A DNA stretch of 64,000 nucleotides from Pseudophaeobacter profundi (GCF_029697505.1 NZ_JARJEF010000011.1:1-64000); one strand, 5' to 3'; counted from the first letter of the stretch, positions 1 to 9,253 are shown. The notes: a model not told the origin generated them from the letters alone. Translations and numbers: made by a program.

Positions 1-130
1 GCTGCAAAGAAAACAGGAAAGGAGACCGCAACATTGACCACATCATAAACTACAGCGCATAACTGAAGGTGGGTCAAATCTCGGTGAAAATACCGGGTCA
101 GTTCTCAGTGACAATCAACAGGCACTCCTC

Positions 131-1969
131 TCAAAGCAGCCCACGGTCACGCAGCGCCCGCAAAACCGTCAAGTTTCCGCTTGTACGAGCTCTTTCGATG
201 AAGTTTCGCGCACGGCTACCATACGGTTGGGCTACAGACACACCTTCATCAAGTAATAGGTTCAGGATTGCCATCGCAGCCAAAGATCTTGGGTCATCTT
301 CCTGCCCACCTGTTGTAGGCCACTGCCAAACACTTAACGCACTATGAACGTTAGTTATCCTTCCATCTTTCCGCTGGATATGAAGCTGCTTTGCCGAGGC
401 ACCGAGCTCGATTAATTGCCGAACAGCGCTTGGGTCATTTGCAGAAATAGCGGCCCACAGCGCGGTAACTGGATCTCGTGAACTACCCACCCAATCAAAG
501 TCGGCACCATGTCCTGCAAGGATGTCAAGGATACGAGGCAAAATGATAGACGCCTCTCCTCGAAGTGGTACTTTGTTTGCGGCACTTACGACGCAGCGGT
601 AACCGATCTCACCTAGGATTTTTGGATCCAGGTTACTCGGATCTAAGTAAGATAACGCCCGGTCAAATCTGGAAACCAGCTCATCGGCGACAAAATCAAG
701 ACTGCGATAGCCTTGGTATTCTCTAGGAGCCAGAATGAGATCGCAAAATGAAGTATATGCCGGCCCGGAAACCCACTCAAAGAAGACGGTCTTCTTAGGA
801 AAGGCGAAATTTGGATCATCATCCAAATAATCAAAAAAGAATGACAGTACTTCCGGTGAATATCGTCGATAACCTGTTGGCGAAAAATAAAGCTGCGAAA
901 AGGAATACGGCTGCCGAGAGCGCAAATCCAGGCCCAATAACTCGGTAAGTTCCTTCGCCTCTGCAACCCTATCCCACTCCAATAGATCAATAACACGCCT
1001 TTCCTCTTGCGTGACCCCACTCCAAGCATTTGAAATCTCATTGGCGTCTATCAGAAATGCGGCGCGCGTATCATCGGACTCCATGACCCCATCAGGAGCG
1101 GTTTCATCGTTTGAAATGGCTTCCGTATTGTCAGCAACAAACCTGAAAGGATTGCTCGGCACTGCAACTTGGCCCACGCACTCATTTAGAGCACGGCTAG
1201 AGCCACGCAGCGCAAAGGTTGCGCTAAGCCCTTCGATTTCGACACCATGATGATTTTGCGCCTGAAACGTTACAGTACTTCCGCTGGCCAGAGAGCTCTG
1301 CGTGAACGCTGGAACCTCCATCAAATGGCCTGCATTGTTCGCGCCAGATTGAAGCCCAAGGGTGTTTTGAAGGTCTCCACCACCTGAATATACAAGGGCA
1401 TTGATGAAGGAAGCGGTTTCAAATTCGTTTGTTTTACCAGCCTGCTGGAGAGTCCCCTCTCCCCTTGAGCACGCCACCGAAAACACCTGCCCTTGAAGGT
1501 TGCTCACGGATGTCCAGCCGTCTTGTACTTGCCACAGCCCCAGATCGGGCCTGACATCATTAATTTCCGGTATAGTACACCCTGAAACAGTGGCTCGGCT
1601 TGCAAGCTCAGTTGTTTTCCCCTCAACGGCTTCTAGGCGGCACAAGGCCCGCGAAAGTTGAGCGTCCAGGTGATTTCCCAAAGGTGTCGCGCAGTTCTGC
1701 TCCGTCTCAGAGATCCAAGCACGTTGCTGATCGCGCAATGCTTCTCCGTCTTCGGTTCGTTCTCGCAGACATTGATAAGATGCATTCAAAAGAAGGTCTT
1801 GTTTATCCGTTTCCGCGTAGAGGCAGTTTCGAACTGCAAACATGTCGCCTGCGCCATCGGCAGAAGATCGACAAGCCTGATAGTCACTCGAAAAACTCTG
1901 CGCATGTGCGGCAATTGGAAAAGCAAACGATAAGAAAGCGGTCAAATAGAATTGTGGTTTTGAAATCAT
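131..1969 (-). CDS. Exported LprI-like / ankyrin-repeat protein
   Basis: 612 residues. The N-terminus is a typical signal peptide (short hydrophobic run ending AHAQ near residue 24), so the protein is probably periplasmic or secreted. Residues about 30-120 follow the pattern of the LprI-like (lysozyme inhibitor) domain: spaced Cys, an LN..Y element, a QR.W motif and a closing Cys. The last 140 residues contain ankyrin-like helix pairs (GADFDW, ALWAAI, LLLDEGVSV). The middle third is not recognised. It stands alone, with about 150 bp before the next gene upstream. Role unknown; host or envelope interaction is only an inference from the domains. Confidence 0.75.
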   Translation of the reverse strand: MISKPQFYLTAFLSFAFPIAAHAQSFSSDYQACRSSADGAGDMFAVRNCLYAETDKQDLLLNASYQCLRERTEDGEALRDQQRAWISETEQNCATPLGNHLDAQLSRALCRLEAVEGKTTELASRATVSGCTIPEINDVRPDLGLWQVQDGWTSVSNLQGQVFSVACSRGEGTLQQAGKTNEFETASFINALVYSGGGDLQNTLGLQSGANNAGHLMEVPAFTQSSLASGSTVTFQAQNHHGVEIEGLSATFALRGSSRALNECVGQVAVPSNPFRFVADNTEAISNDETAPDGVMESDDTRAAFLIDANEISNAWSGVTQEERRVIDLLEWDRVAEAKELTELLGLDLRSRQPYSFSQLYFSPTGYRRYSPEVLSFFFDYLDDDPNFAFPKKTVFFEWVSGPAYTSFCDLILAPREYQGYRSLDFVADELVSRFDRALSYLDPSNLDPKILGEIGYRCVVSAANKVPLRGEASIILPRILDILAGHGADFDWVGSSRDPVTALWAAISANDPSAVRQLIELGASAKQLHIQRKDGRITNVHSALSVWQWPTTGGQEDDPRSLAAMAILNLLLDEGVSVAQPYGSRARNFIERARTSGNLTVLRALRDRGLL

Positions 1970-2121
1970 CCCAATAGCCTCTGGAAACAGATAGAACTAC
2001 ACGCGAGGCGACCAAGAGACAACATCGCGCTTCCACAAAACGATACAATCGGAGGTTTTGCAAGTCACTCGCCCGCAGCGCGACACTATTTAATGCTTAA
2101 TGCGTGCGTGAAATCGGAACC

Positions 2122-2532
2122 TCATGAGTTGGCACGCTCCAAAAACTGGTCGACCCGATCTGTTCCAGCCTGAAACTCGCCCCGGCTAGGGCGCAATCGC
2201 TGAGGATGACTGTTCCATTCTGCCCAAATGACGGCGAGCCGACTTCCCCACTCCTCAATCGTATGTTCGACCGCGTTTGAGACACCGAGAAGGTCATCTG
2301 GTGAGATCGGACCTTCCAAAAATTCAGAGTAGGTATCGATCAGCGCCTGTGCGTTTTCACGGGCATCTCCATTTAGGAGAGTGGCGAAGCCCGCTCTCAG
2401 GTTTGCATAATTAGGGAACGTGTTTTTGACAGACCACCCGGTTCTCTTCCCGACAACGCCCTTGGACGAACGGGAAAGAGCAAACTCACCTTCGACGCCA
2501 TAGCGCAGGAACTCCGAAAACGCTTGATGCAT
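2122..2532 (-). CDS. Hypothetical protein, 136 aa
   Basis: A 136-residue soluble acidic protein with no signal peptide or membrane segment. It has several amphipathic helices and a Trp-rich stretch (EEWGSRLAVIWAEW). No family is recognised. It lies upstream of, and on the same strand as, the LprI/ankyrin gene, with a gap of about 150 bp, so co-transcription is possible but not shown. The open frame is much longer than expected by chance in this lower-GC region, which is the main reason to call it. Confidence 0.5.
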   Translation of the reverse strand: MHQAFSEFLRYGVEGEFALSRSSKGVVGKRTGWSVKNTFPNYANLRAGFATLLNGDARENAQALIDTYSEFLEGPISPDDLLGVSNAVEHTIEEWGSRLAVIWAEWNSHPQRLRPSRGEFQAGTDRVDQFLERANS

Positions 2533-2834
2533 CTATCCGCTCACTTTGATTTGGCGCACAACTACCTCAAATTTTCATTAACTGTCTGTAAAGCTTCCGA
2601 GCGGTGGCCAGATTGCCAAAACCCAAACGTTTCGAGCACCGGCGAAAACGACGGTTTGTGATGTTGGCATTTTCCTAATAGCTGACGTTGGCGGAGCTGC
2701 CGCGAAATGGCGCGTTGTCCCGCAATGCGGACGTTAGAGCTTTAGTAAAGCTGCAGCTACACACCAAAGTCCGCTTTGACGAAAGGGCCGCCGCACTGCG
2801 ATGCTGTGACGAACGGCAGCTTCGGGCCGGTTTT
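2533..2834. other. Intergenic region, no gene seen
   Basis: About 300 bp between two minus-strand genes. It contains scrambled short motifs rich in CGGACGTT, AAAGTCCGCTTTG and GCAGCTTCGGGCC. Similar wording recurs in other spacers of this window (around 3.8-4.0, 5.2-5.35, 6.1-6.2 and 17.5 kb). No convincing coding sequence or RNA is seen. Confidence 0.5.
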
Positions 2835-3461
2835 TCATTTTTCTTTGCTTTCACCATTCTTTCGCGCGTCAAATTTTTCCAAAACATCTATGCGGCCTTT
2901 TTGGCGAGCGTCGGCAAGCCAAAGCTTATTACGGATGCCAGCGACCTCAAGATTGCTGTATTTACCACCTGAGAACTTTGGCCAGTCGATAGCTAGGCCT
3001 TGTTTAACTAGTTCCTCGGATAGATCACGACCATCGGGCAGGAAGCACTTTGCAACTGTACGGCCATATTCGTCTTCATCAGTGATCTCCGCGCGTATAC
3101 GATGGCCCTTACACAGATGCACCATGGCCCACTTGGCCTTCTTGCCGTAGGGATGATGCAGTTCCGGTGCGTCTATTCCGTAAAGCCGTACTTGGGTCTT
3201 TTGGATCGTAATTGTGTCACCGTCTGTAACGTAAGCTCGCCCTTCCAGTACGCGTGGCAGTGTAACTGAGTGAGAGGTCGTTGCATCGAACGCATCGACC
3301 CTTTGGGACGCACTAGACTGCGGCGTTTTTGGTTGCGCCGAAGAAGCGGCAATACTGCGGCCTGCCTTATAGGCAAGCGTTTCTCTAACCGGTTTCTTGT
3401 GTGGCTTAGCCCGAGACCGATAGCTCGGCTTAAAAAGCGCTCTAAAAAGAAATTTGAACAT
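2835..3461 (-). CDS. Thermonuclease-family (SNase-like) protein
   Basis: 208 residues from the ATG at 3461; an in-frame ATG at 3575 would add 38 low-complexity residues and is less likely. The first 70 residues are basic and probably disordered. From about residue 70 there is a staphylococcal-nuclease fold: VTDGDTI (D80, D82), RLYGIDAPE (R92, D97, E100) and EYGRTVA (R134). These match the Arg/Asp/Glu/Arg catalytic set of the family, so phosphodiesterase activity on DNA/RNA is plausible. No clear signal peptide. Neighbouring genes give no functional link. Confidence 0.8.
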   Translation of the reverse strand: MFKFLFRALFKPSYRSRAKPHKKPVRETLAYKAGRSIAASSAQPKTPQSSASQRVDAFDATTSHSVTLPRVLEGRAYVTDGDTITIQKTQVRLYGIDAPELHHPYGKKAKWAMVHLCKGHRIRAEITDEDEYGRTVAKCFLPDGRDLSEELVKQGLAIDWPKFSGGKYSNLEVAGIRNKLWLADARQKGRIDVLEKFDARKNGESKEK

Positions 3462-4140
3462 CTCTAAATTGTATGAAGTAGTACCACTGAAAGCAAACGG
3501 ATTACAGGAGCGCGCAGGGACACTTCGACCCGCGTTATCAACCCCTGCCCTAGTCTCCCTGGGTGAGCATGCCACTCCTATGCCCTACGGCAGTGTTTCT
3601 TTTTCACCACATTACCAAACGCGTCCCTATTGCTTCCACCGTGCTTCCACGGCTTTTGGATCGGAAACGCAAGAAGCGCCCCATGGGGCGCTATGCTACT
3701 GATATTATACAATATTATTGGTTGCGGGAGCAGGCAACCGCCGTATCCTACCTGCCCTCTCCGCAATCATATAAACCCATGATAGCTCGCAGCTAACGGC
3801 AAGTCTGCGCAGATAGCGACCTTTGCAAAGTCGGCGGATCTGGCGACATGGCGAGAGATCCATGCCGCAGGCGCACAAGGAATAGCTGACCTTCGCCACA
3901 GGAGCAGCCGCAGACCACCTTCGAACGGCGGGGATGCGGGACTTTTCAGACCTTCGCTGCTTCTAGGTTAATGTCCGGTTTGGCGAACCGTTCAGCTAAC
4001 GACGGTTTTTGGGAGGTCGGCAAACGACCGGTCTGATCTGTGGTTTCCAGGGGTCGCCGCAACAATTTGATCTTTAGCCAAAGATGGCGTGATCAACATG
4101 AAATATCGCCACCCTAAACAGACATTGCAAAAAAGTGACC
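3462..4140. other. Long non-coding stretch with an 18-bp palindrome
   Basis: Nearly 680 bp without a convincing gene. It holds a perfect 18-bp palindrome, AGCGCCCCATGGGGCGCT, at 3675-3692, with no T-tract on either side, so its role as terminator or binding site is open. The part from about 3790 to 4030 is the degenerate spacer type seen elsewhere in the window. Small open frames here have no recognisable protein character. Confidence 0.5.
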
Positions 4141-5079
4141 CTAAGGAACCAGTTCTTTTTTGAACAGGTCGTGCAGATGGTTTTGATCCAGAAACCGCTG
4201 CCCGCCTTCGTCAATTCTAGAAATTAACAGAGCCAAAAAACATTCCCAGTTCTCTGACAAGACGAACATATCTTCTTCGTCTCTACCAAAAACGATGATC
4301 TGTCCTTTGGTCCCTGCCGGTCCAGGGTCAAAGTCAATTCCAATAAAATTGTTGCCGCCATCGTGTATCAGTGGCAGCCATTTTCGATGGAAATACTTTC
4401 TTTTTATCGCATCTACTGGGTAGCTCGTTAAAGTCAGTTCATTTTCGAAATCATAGAATTTTCTTTCAATATTTTGATCGCCACTTCCAAAAAGCGTGAC
4501 TTCCAAATTGTCCCAATTGTAACTTTCTTTTTCGAGTTCATGGAGTTGTCCAGCAAGGTCCCAAACTCTTTTCTCTTTATCAGTTGGTACCTTCAAGATT
4601 TCACGCTCTTGATCAGTCGTATAAATTCTTGGATAAAAATAGGGCCCGGCGCTAGAGCCTGGCCCGCACTCAAAGACAAGTTTGTGCCAAGGTCTTTTGA
4701 GCATCCCAAAACGTTTTTGGGTGGGTAAGATATCAAGGTAAATTTCAATAATCGACTGCAAAATCTGATTGGATTTTTCGATATCTTCCACGACGGGATT
4801 TTTAGGCTTTATCAACGTTTTGCAAAATAGAAGGTGTTGCTCGATGTCGTTTAAGCCCATGAAACTATGACCTAAAAATGAACCTAGGCCGCTGTCATTC
4901 TCACCATCGTATTTTTCATATAAGGTTTTGAGGTCGGCGGGAAGAACGTCACCCACCAAACCTTCTACCCGCTTGATCCGCTCACTTTTTTCCTGAGGCA
5001 CCACCGAGCGAATGACGTCTTCGTTGACTTCGACTTGCCACTGTATGATGCGTTCGAATTTTAGTAGTGCAGTCATCAA
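4141..5079 (-). CDS. SMI1/KNR4 (SUKH) family protein, orphan immunity-like
   Basis: 312 residues, soluble. The N-terminal third has the SUKH layout (IKRVEGLVGDVLPADLKTLYEKYDG, here split by family pattern: a helix, then LP.DLK.LY..YDG). The C-terminal third carries the hallmark strand-loop block DGGNNFIGIDFDPGPAGTKG followed by IIVFGRDEEDMFVLS and a helix ending ISRIDEGG. SUKH proteins in bacteria are often immunity proteins of polymorphic toxins, but some have other roles. No toxin gene is next to it. Its base composition is AT-richer than the right half of the window, which fits acquisition by transfer. Confidence 0.85.
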   Translation of the reverse strand: MMTALLKFERIIQWQVEVNEDVIRSVVPQEKSERIKRVEGLVGDVLPADLKTLYEKYDGENDSGLGSFLGHSFMGLNDIEQHLLFCKTLIKPKNPVVEDIEKSNQILQSIIEIYLDILPTQKRFGMLKRPWHKLVFECGPGSSAGPYFYPRIYTTDQEREILKVPTDKEKRVWDLAGQLHELEKESYNWDNLEVTLFGSGDQNIERKFYDFENELTLTSYPVDAIKRKYFHRKWLPLIHDGGNNFIGIDFDPGPAGTKGQIIVFGRDEEDMFVLSENWECFLALLISRIDEGGQRFLDQNHLHDLFKKELVP

Positions 5080-5421
5080 ATAGCGCCTTTCGCCTCTAGG
5101 AATTCTCGACTAATTTCTCGACAGTTGCGCATATACTGTATGATTTGCCAACGGCAACTTTTACGCAACCAACTTTCCCTCTTTCCGCACAGCGGCCCTT
5201 TGGTTGCGTTCCGCAAACCCCGTTCAAAAGCGGCCATTCGAACACGGTGCAGCATCCGTTAAAAGGGCTCCTAGCGGACATCTGGCAAGTTTGGTAGGGA
5301 AGCCCAGCGAGATTGTGGGGCCAACGGCGGCTGAGCGGACCGAAGCGGACTTTCACACCCCAACATTTCATGCTTCTTTACTCACGCGTATCCCTGATTC
5401 AAGAATTGGCAAGTTCACTTT
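5080..5421. other. Intergenic region between divergent genes
   Basis: About 340 bp between the divergent SUKH and hypothetical genes, so promoters for both should lie here. From about 5190 to 5350 it is the degenerate GCGGAC/AGCGGCC-type spacer. No RNA gene or further protein is recognised. Confidence 0.45.
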
Positions 5422-6069
5422 ATGGCGAAAACAATTTTCAACATCACTTGGCACCATGCAGTTGCTACCATGATTTCTTTCGCTACTGCTGTGGTATTCG
5501 CAGAGAAAGCGATTGCAGAGCCTGTCGATGACGTAATGGGCATATGTACCCGACTTGCTAACAACACGCGGGAGAGACTTGAGGAGTTCGAGGCTGCTGG
5601 ATGGAAGTTATCCACCAACCTTGAAAGAGCTGCCCGCGCAATGGCGGATTCAAACGCCCTTATTCGCCTACCTTCAACCAACACAGAGGAAGATTGGACG
5701 GAGCAATTGGCCTTGCAGTTCAACCTTCAAGAACATTTGAATTGGCCCTTCGTATTAGAGCGCGGCGACAGCTTTGTATTTTTAGGCGATATCGCGCCAA
5801 CCAACTATGAAAATTTCGCCACATGCGCTTTTGCGACGTCGTCCACTCAGCGGACCGCAGATATAGGCTCGGAAGCAGAAGCGCTCGGAACACTTACGTA
5901 TGAAAAGGGTGTTTATCGGGGCAGGATCAGTCGAACGACGAGGTATGACGAAGAAAACGGTTGGATAACTGTTATCTTGCTTGCGGCAGTCGGACCGGAC
6001 GCCAAATTACCCCGCAAAGTTGAGGCGAGCACGAGATTAACATTCGTCAATGGCCCGCTTAGAGATTAG
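5422..6069 (+). CDS. Exported hypothetical protein, 215 aa
   Basis: 215 residues. The N-terminus has a hydrophobic stretch ending AEKAIAEP near residue 31, consistent with a signal peptide. The rest is soluble, with one Cys pair region (GICTRL and FATCAFATSS) and a beta-rich C-terminus. No family is recognised. It is a single gene, divergent from the SUKH gene and about 200 bp before the IS element. Confidence 0.55.
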   Translation: MAKTIFNITWHHAVATMISFATAVVFAEKAIAEPVDDVMGICTRLANNTRERLEEFEAAGWKLSTNLERAARAMADSNALIRLPSTNTEEDWTEQLALQFNLQEHLNWPFVLERGDSFVFLGDIAPTNYENFATCAFATSSTQRTADIGSEAEALGTLTYEKGVYRGRISRTTRYDEENGWITVILLAAVGPDAKLPRKVEASTRLTFVNGPLRD

Positions 6070-6345
6070 CCTAGTGTAACTCTGGGCTCAGAGCCGCCAT
6101 GCGGCGGTGCGGCAACATGTCTGCAGCGAAATCGTCAGGAAAACTGGCCGCTTGATGACCGCAGCCAGCCCTGAGCTGACATTCACCGACATGTTCGATG
6201 CAGCACTGCAGCTTTGCCAAACAGGCCCTTCGCTGCGCCCGCCAAACCAAATGAAGGGGGAAGTCACGCAGTTGTCCGTCGTCATATAAAATGGGACATC
6301 AGAGCGGCTTGAACATTGGAGGCTCTGGTTCGGTTGCGTGATTGA

Positions 6346-7341
6346 TTATGCTGCTTGTTTTTGATGTTGCAAGCGGCGGCTTTGGATCGTCATTTTCTTG
6401 ATCTTTTCCCTTTCTCTGATGATGGCTTTATCACGTCCAAAATAGACGTCAGCGGGTGTGACGTTGCTCAGGCTCTCGTGGTAGCGCTGGTTGTTGTAAT
6501 AGTCGACGAAGGCCCCGATCTGGCGTTCAAGATCGCCGGGCAGGTAGTAGTTTTCCAGTAGAACCCGGTTCTTCATGGTCTGATGCCAGCGCTCGATTTT
6601 GCCCTGGGTTTGCGGATGGAACGGCGCACCGCGAACGTGATCCATTCTCTGGTCCCCCAGCCATTTGGCCAGGTCGCCGGATATGTAGCACGACCCGTTA
6701 TCGCTGAGCAGGCGCGGCTTGTGCCGCACCACGGCTTGGTCGCAGCCAGACGCCGTAAGAGCCAGCTCAATGGTGTCTGTCACGTCCTCGGCCCGCATGG
6801 TCGTGCAGAGCTTCCAGGCAATGATATACCGGCTGTAATCGTCCAGGATCGTGCTGAGGTAATACCAGCCCCAGCCGATGATCTTGAAGTAGGTGAAGTC
6901 GGTCTGCCCCTTGCCCGAGAGGAGCATCTGATTGATCGCCGTGGTTTTGTCCGAGAACTCTTCGGCAGCCTTGATCACCACATACTCGGGTGCCGTGATC
7001 AGATCGGCAGCTTTCAGAATGCGGTAAGCCGATGATTCAGAGATAAAATACCGCTTCTCGTCGGTATATTTGACCGCCAACTCACGGGTGGTCAGCGCCT
7101 CATGTTCCAGCGCAAACTCAATCAGATCATCCCGTCGGCCCTGCGGAATACGGTTCCAGACCGACTTCGGCCGAGGCGCGCGGTCCGCCAATGCATCAAG
7201 GCCGCCTTCGACGTAGCGGTCATACCATCGATAAAATGTCGTGCGTGGGATACCCAGCATATCAAGGGTCGTTTTTGTGGGCAGGTGTGATCCCTCAACC
7301 GTGCGAATGATCTCAAGCTTCTCGGTTGCTGGATACCTCAT
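6346..7341 (-). CDS. IS3-family transposase OrfB (DDE integrase core)
   Basis: 331 residues. The N-terminal 60 residues form an HTH-like DNA-binding region (PRTTFYRWYDRY). The integrase core carries the acidic triad D148 (GQTDF), D214 (LLSDNGS) and E250 (QGKIERWHQ), with 35 residues between the last two, the DD(35)E spacing of IS3. Its ATG overlaps the stop of orfA in an ATGA, so it may be made by translational coupling and/or frameshifting. The gene looks intact. Confidence 0.93.
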   Translation of the reverse strand: MRYPATEKLEIIRTVEGSHLPTKTTLDMLGIPRTTFYRWYDRYVEGGLDALADRAPRPKSVWNRIPQGRRDDLIEFALEHEALTTRELAVKYTDEKRYFISESSAYRILKAADLITAPEYVVIKAAEEFSDKTTAINQMLLSGKGQTDFTYFKIIGWGWYYLSTILDDYSRYIIAWKLCTTMRAEDVTDTIELALTASGCDQAVVRHKPRLLSDNGSCYISGDLAKWLGDQRMDHVRGAPFHPQTQGKIERWHQTMKNRVLLENYYLPGDLERQIGAFVDYYNNQRYHESLSNVTPADVYFGRDKAIIREREKIKKMTIQSRRLQHQKQAA

Positions 7342-7712
7342 TCCTCGAACTCCCCAGCCCCTGTCATGCTTTTTTTGAGTAGACGGTTCTCAAGGGTTAG
7401 GTCAGCCACGCATTCTTTCAGAGCCATGGCCTCGGATCGCAGATCCTTCACCTCAGGCGATGTCGCCTGACGCGCTGTGTCGCCGGAAAGACGACGCTTT
7501 CCAGCCTCAAGGAATTCCTTCGACCAAGTGTAATACAGGCTGTCAGAGATACCCTCGCGGCGACATAACGCCGAGATGCTTTCCTCCCCGCGCAATCCGG
7601 CCAAAACAATGCGGATCTTCTCCTCCGCCGAATAGGTCTGGCGGGTCTTGCGGCGGATGTTTTTGACCAGCTTGTCAGCTGCGTCTTTCGATGTTCCGGG
7701 CTTCTTGTTCAT
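7338..7712 (-). CDS. IS3-family transposase OrfA
   Basis: 124 residues. The first 30 are basic. A helix-turn-helix follows (IRIVLAGLRGEESISALCRR, then GISDSLYYTW). The C-terminus has the coiled-coil/leucine-zipper pattern (LTLENRLLKKSM) by which IS3 OrfA multimerises. It is the upstream partner of orfB in the same element. Confidence 0.9.
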   Translation of the reverse strand: MNKKPGTSKDAADKLVKNIRRKTRQTYSAEEKIRIVLAGLRGEESISALCRREGISDSLYYTWSKEFLEAGKRRLSGDTARQATSPEVKDLRSEAMALKECVADLTLENRLLKKSMTGAGEFEE

Positions 7713-7790
7713 CTTCGCTCCTTAAAGGCTACGATGAACCAGAAACCCTCCGTTGTTCAAATCATCAAATCTGTCCCACAGGTGCTGACG

Positions 7791-8724
7791 TCAGACAATC
7801 AGGTTTGCGTGCCGGGACTCGAGCTGACGCAGAGCCTGGCTATGGAGCCGGAGCAAATCATCGCCTTCTTTCTCTTCAACTTTCTTGCGCGCCAGAAACT
7901 TCTCCCGAAACTTTGCATAGGCCTGGTCCTGCATCAGACCGACCTTTAGCCCAGACAGGATCGAGAGCGCGGCATCTTCTTCTTTCAGTCCGCGCATCCC
8001 AGTGCAGATGGATGCGCCTTTCTCTTTGGCGTTGGCGCAGTAGTATCGCCGCGTCTTGCCGCTGCCGGCCACGGCGAGGGTGCCGCCACACTGACCACAG
8101 GACAACAGGCCTGACAGCAGATACTTGCGCCGACGCATCCCTTGAGCCACGGAGAGGCCGTTGAGGTCGCTTGCGGCTTGTTTGGTGCGTAGCCGTTGTT
8201 GGGCTGTCTGGCGCGCCTTTGCCGCCTCCCAGACGGATTGCTCGACAATCCGGAGATCCGGGGCCTCGAACGTGATCCAATCTTCGGGCGGGTTCAGCCG
8301 CGAGACACGTTTGCCGGTCTCGAGGTGTTTGGAATAGCGCAGCCGATTCCACACGCGCCGTCCAATGTAGAGTTCGTTGTTCAGGATGCCGGTGCCGCGT
8401 TCACGATTGCCGTTGATGGTGGTCTGACGCCAGTGGCCGGAACTGTTGCCCTTGCTGCGCGGGGCAGGGATCCCGTCGGCATTGAGATCGGTGGCGATCT
8501 GGATCGGCGATTTCCCTGCGGCGTATTCCGTGAATATCCGTTCCACCACCAGCGCTTCATCGGCGTTGATGTCCTGCTCGCCCTTGATAACATCTCCGGC
8601 CGTCGTGCGGCGCGCACAATTCCCATAGGACAGGCCGCCTGCGCTTTTGCCTGCCTCGATTTTGCCGATCAGGCCGCGCCGGGTTCTGTAGGAGAGTTCG
8701 CCAGCGCGCCTGACGCGGGGTGTC
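7791..8724 (-). pseudogene. Serine recombinase, lacking both ends
   Basis: Reading from about 8724 the frame gives the middle and end of a large serine recombinase. A TRRGLIGKIEAGKSAGG block comes first, then the recombinase domain (IFTEYAAGKSPIQIATDLN, GHWRQTTI, ILNNELYIGRRVWNR). A zinc ribbon (LSCGQCGG ... YYCANAKEKG) and part of the coiled coil close it. The catalytic N-terminal resolvase domain of about 130 residues is missing; a TAG lies just upstream, near 8725. At the other end the frame stops inside the terminal repeat of the IS element. It cannot be catalytically active. Such recombinases usually belong to prophages or integrative elements, so it marks the relic of one. Confidence 0.85.
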
Positions 8725-8954
8725 TACTCTTTCTGTAACCGCATGCGTTCGCTTGTTTGCTTCTTTCAGACTGTTCCACCTGAGACATCTGAAAATGCAA
8801 TCTTTTGGGAGCGTCTTTCGAATGACTGACGACAATGCGCTTGGGGACCAAGACATGGATCCTGACTGCCGGGAACATGGAGAAAAATCCATATGTTTCG
8901 TTCTCTGCCACATGTCTATCAGGAGCCGACGAAGAGTTAGATCGGTAAAATATC

Positions 8955-9062
8955 ATGAAAGCCACGTTCGTTTTCACCGCCATCGCGCAGATGATATCAG
9001 CATCCTCCTTTACGGAAGATGCCGCACAAGCCAACACAGGGCATCAGGCGGTGCTGATGTAA
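8955..9062 (+). CDS. Possible short exported peptide, 35 aa
   Basis: A 35-codon frame starting MKATFVFTAIAQM. The start looks like a weak signal peptide, but there is no clear ribosome binding site and no recognised family. It could be the start of a decayed exported protein. The rest of 8726-9253 has no gene, and ends with the inverted repeat at 9072-9153. Confidence 0.2.
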   Translation: MKATFVFTAIAQMISASSFTEDAAQANTGHQAVLM

Positions 9063-9071
9063 GGAATTGAT

Positions 9072-9153
9072 TTTGCAACGCATTCGGGGGGCTGTGAGGT
9101 GCGGTTATCTATCTCGTGCGTGCCGCTCAGACCACACCTGAATGCGTTGCAAA
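9072..9153. repeat. 82-bp inverted-repeat element
   Basis: TTTGCAACGCATTC at 9072-9085 is repeated perfectly in inverse orientation at 9140-9153, 54 bp apart. Similarity continues weakly inward (GG.G.GG..TGAG on both arms). It sits at the edge between the mobile-element-rich left end and the exported-protein cluster. It may be a miniature transposable element or paired IS ends left after loss of an element. Confidence 0.5.
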
Positions 9154-9253
9154 GCCTGTAACGAGTATGCCGTTTAACAGGGGGCGGAATTTCTCCGGAC
9201 AGAACGGTGTTCGTCATTTGAAAAAAGTTCTTATAGTATCTGAGACCCACCAT

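Larger units (their letters stand above)
6273..7797 (-). mobile_element. IS3-family insertion sequence, about 1.5 kb
   Basis: The element carries orfA and orfB transposase genes on the minus strand. Its ends are imperfect inverted repeats of 26 bp (6273-6298 and 7772-7797). Both begin TGTC, share CGTCA, and end TGGGACA, with 17 of 26 positions matching, so the element has the TG...CA termini usual for IS3. The flanking bases (GCAGT on the left, ATCAG on the right) show no target duplication. Its right end cuts the serine recombinase gene, while the rest of that gene is not present on the left side. This implies a deletion or recombination after insertion. Confidence 0.8.

Noticed and set aside
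4141-6069. Toxin-immunity pair of the SUKH gene and the exported protein at 5422
   Set aside because: The genes are divergent and the exported protein has no toxin-like domain; linkage is not supported.
6583-7035. 150-codon open frame on the plus strand
   Set aside because: Antisense to the IS3 orfB core; no independent support.
9072-9153. tRNA or structured RNA in the inverted-repeat element
   Set aside because: The arms pair, but the 54-nt interior shows no cloverleaf or conserved RNA motif.
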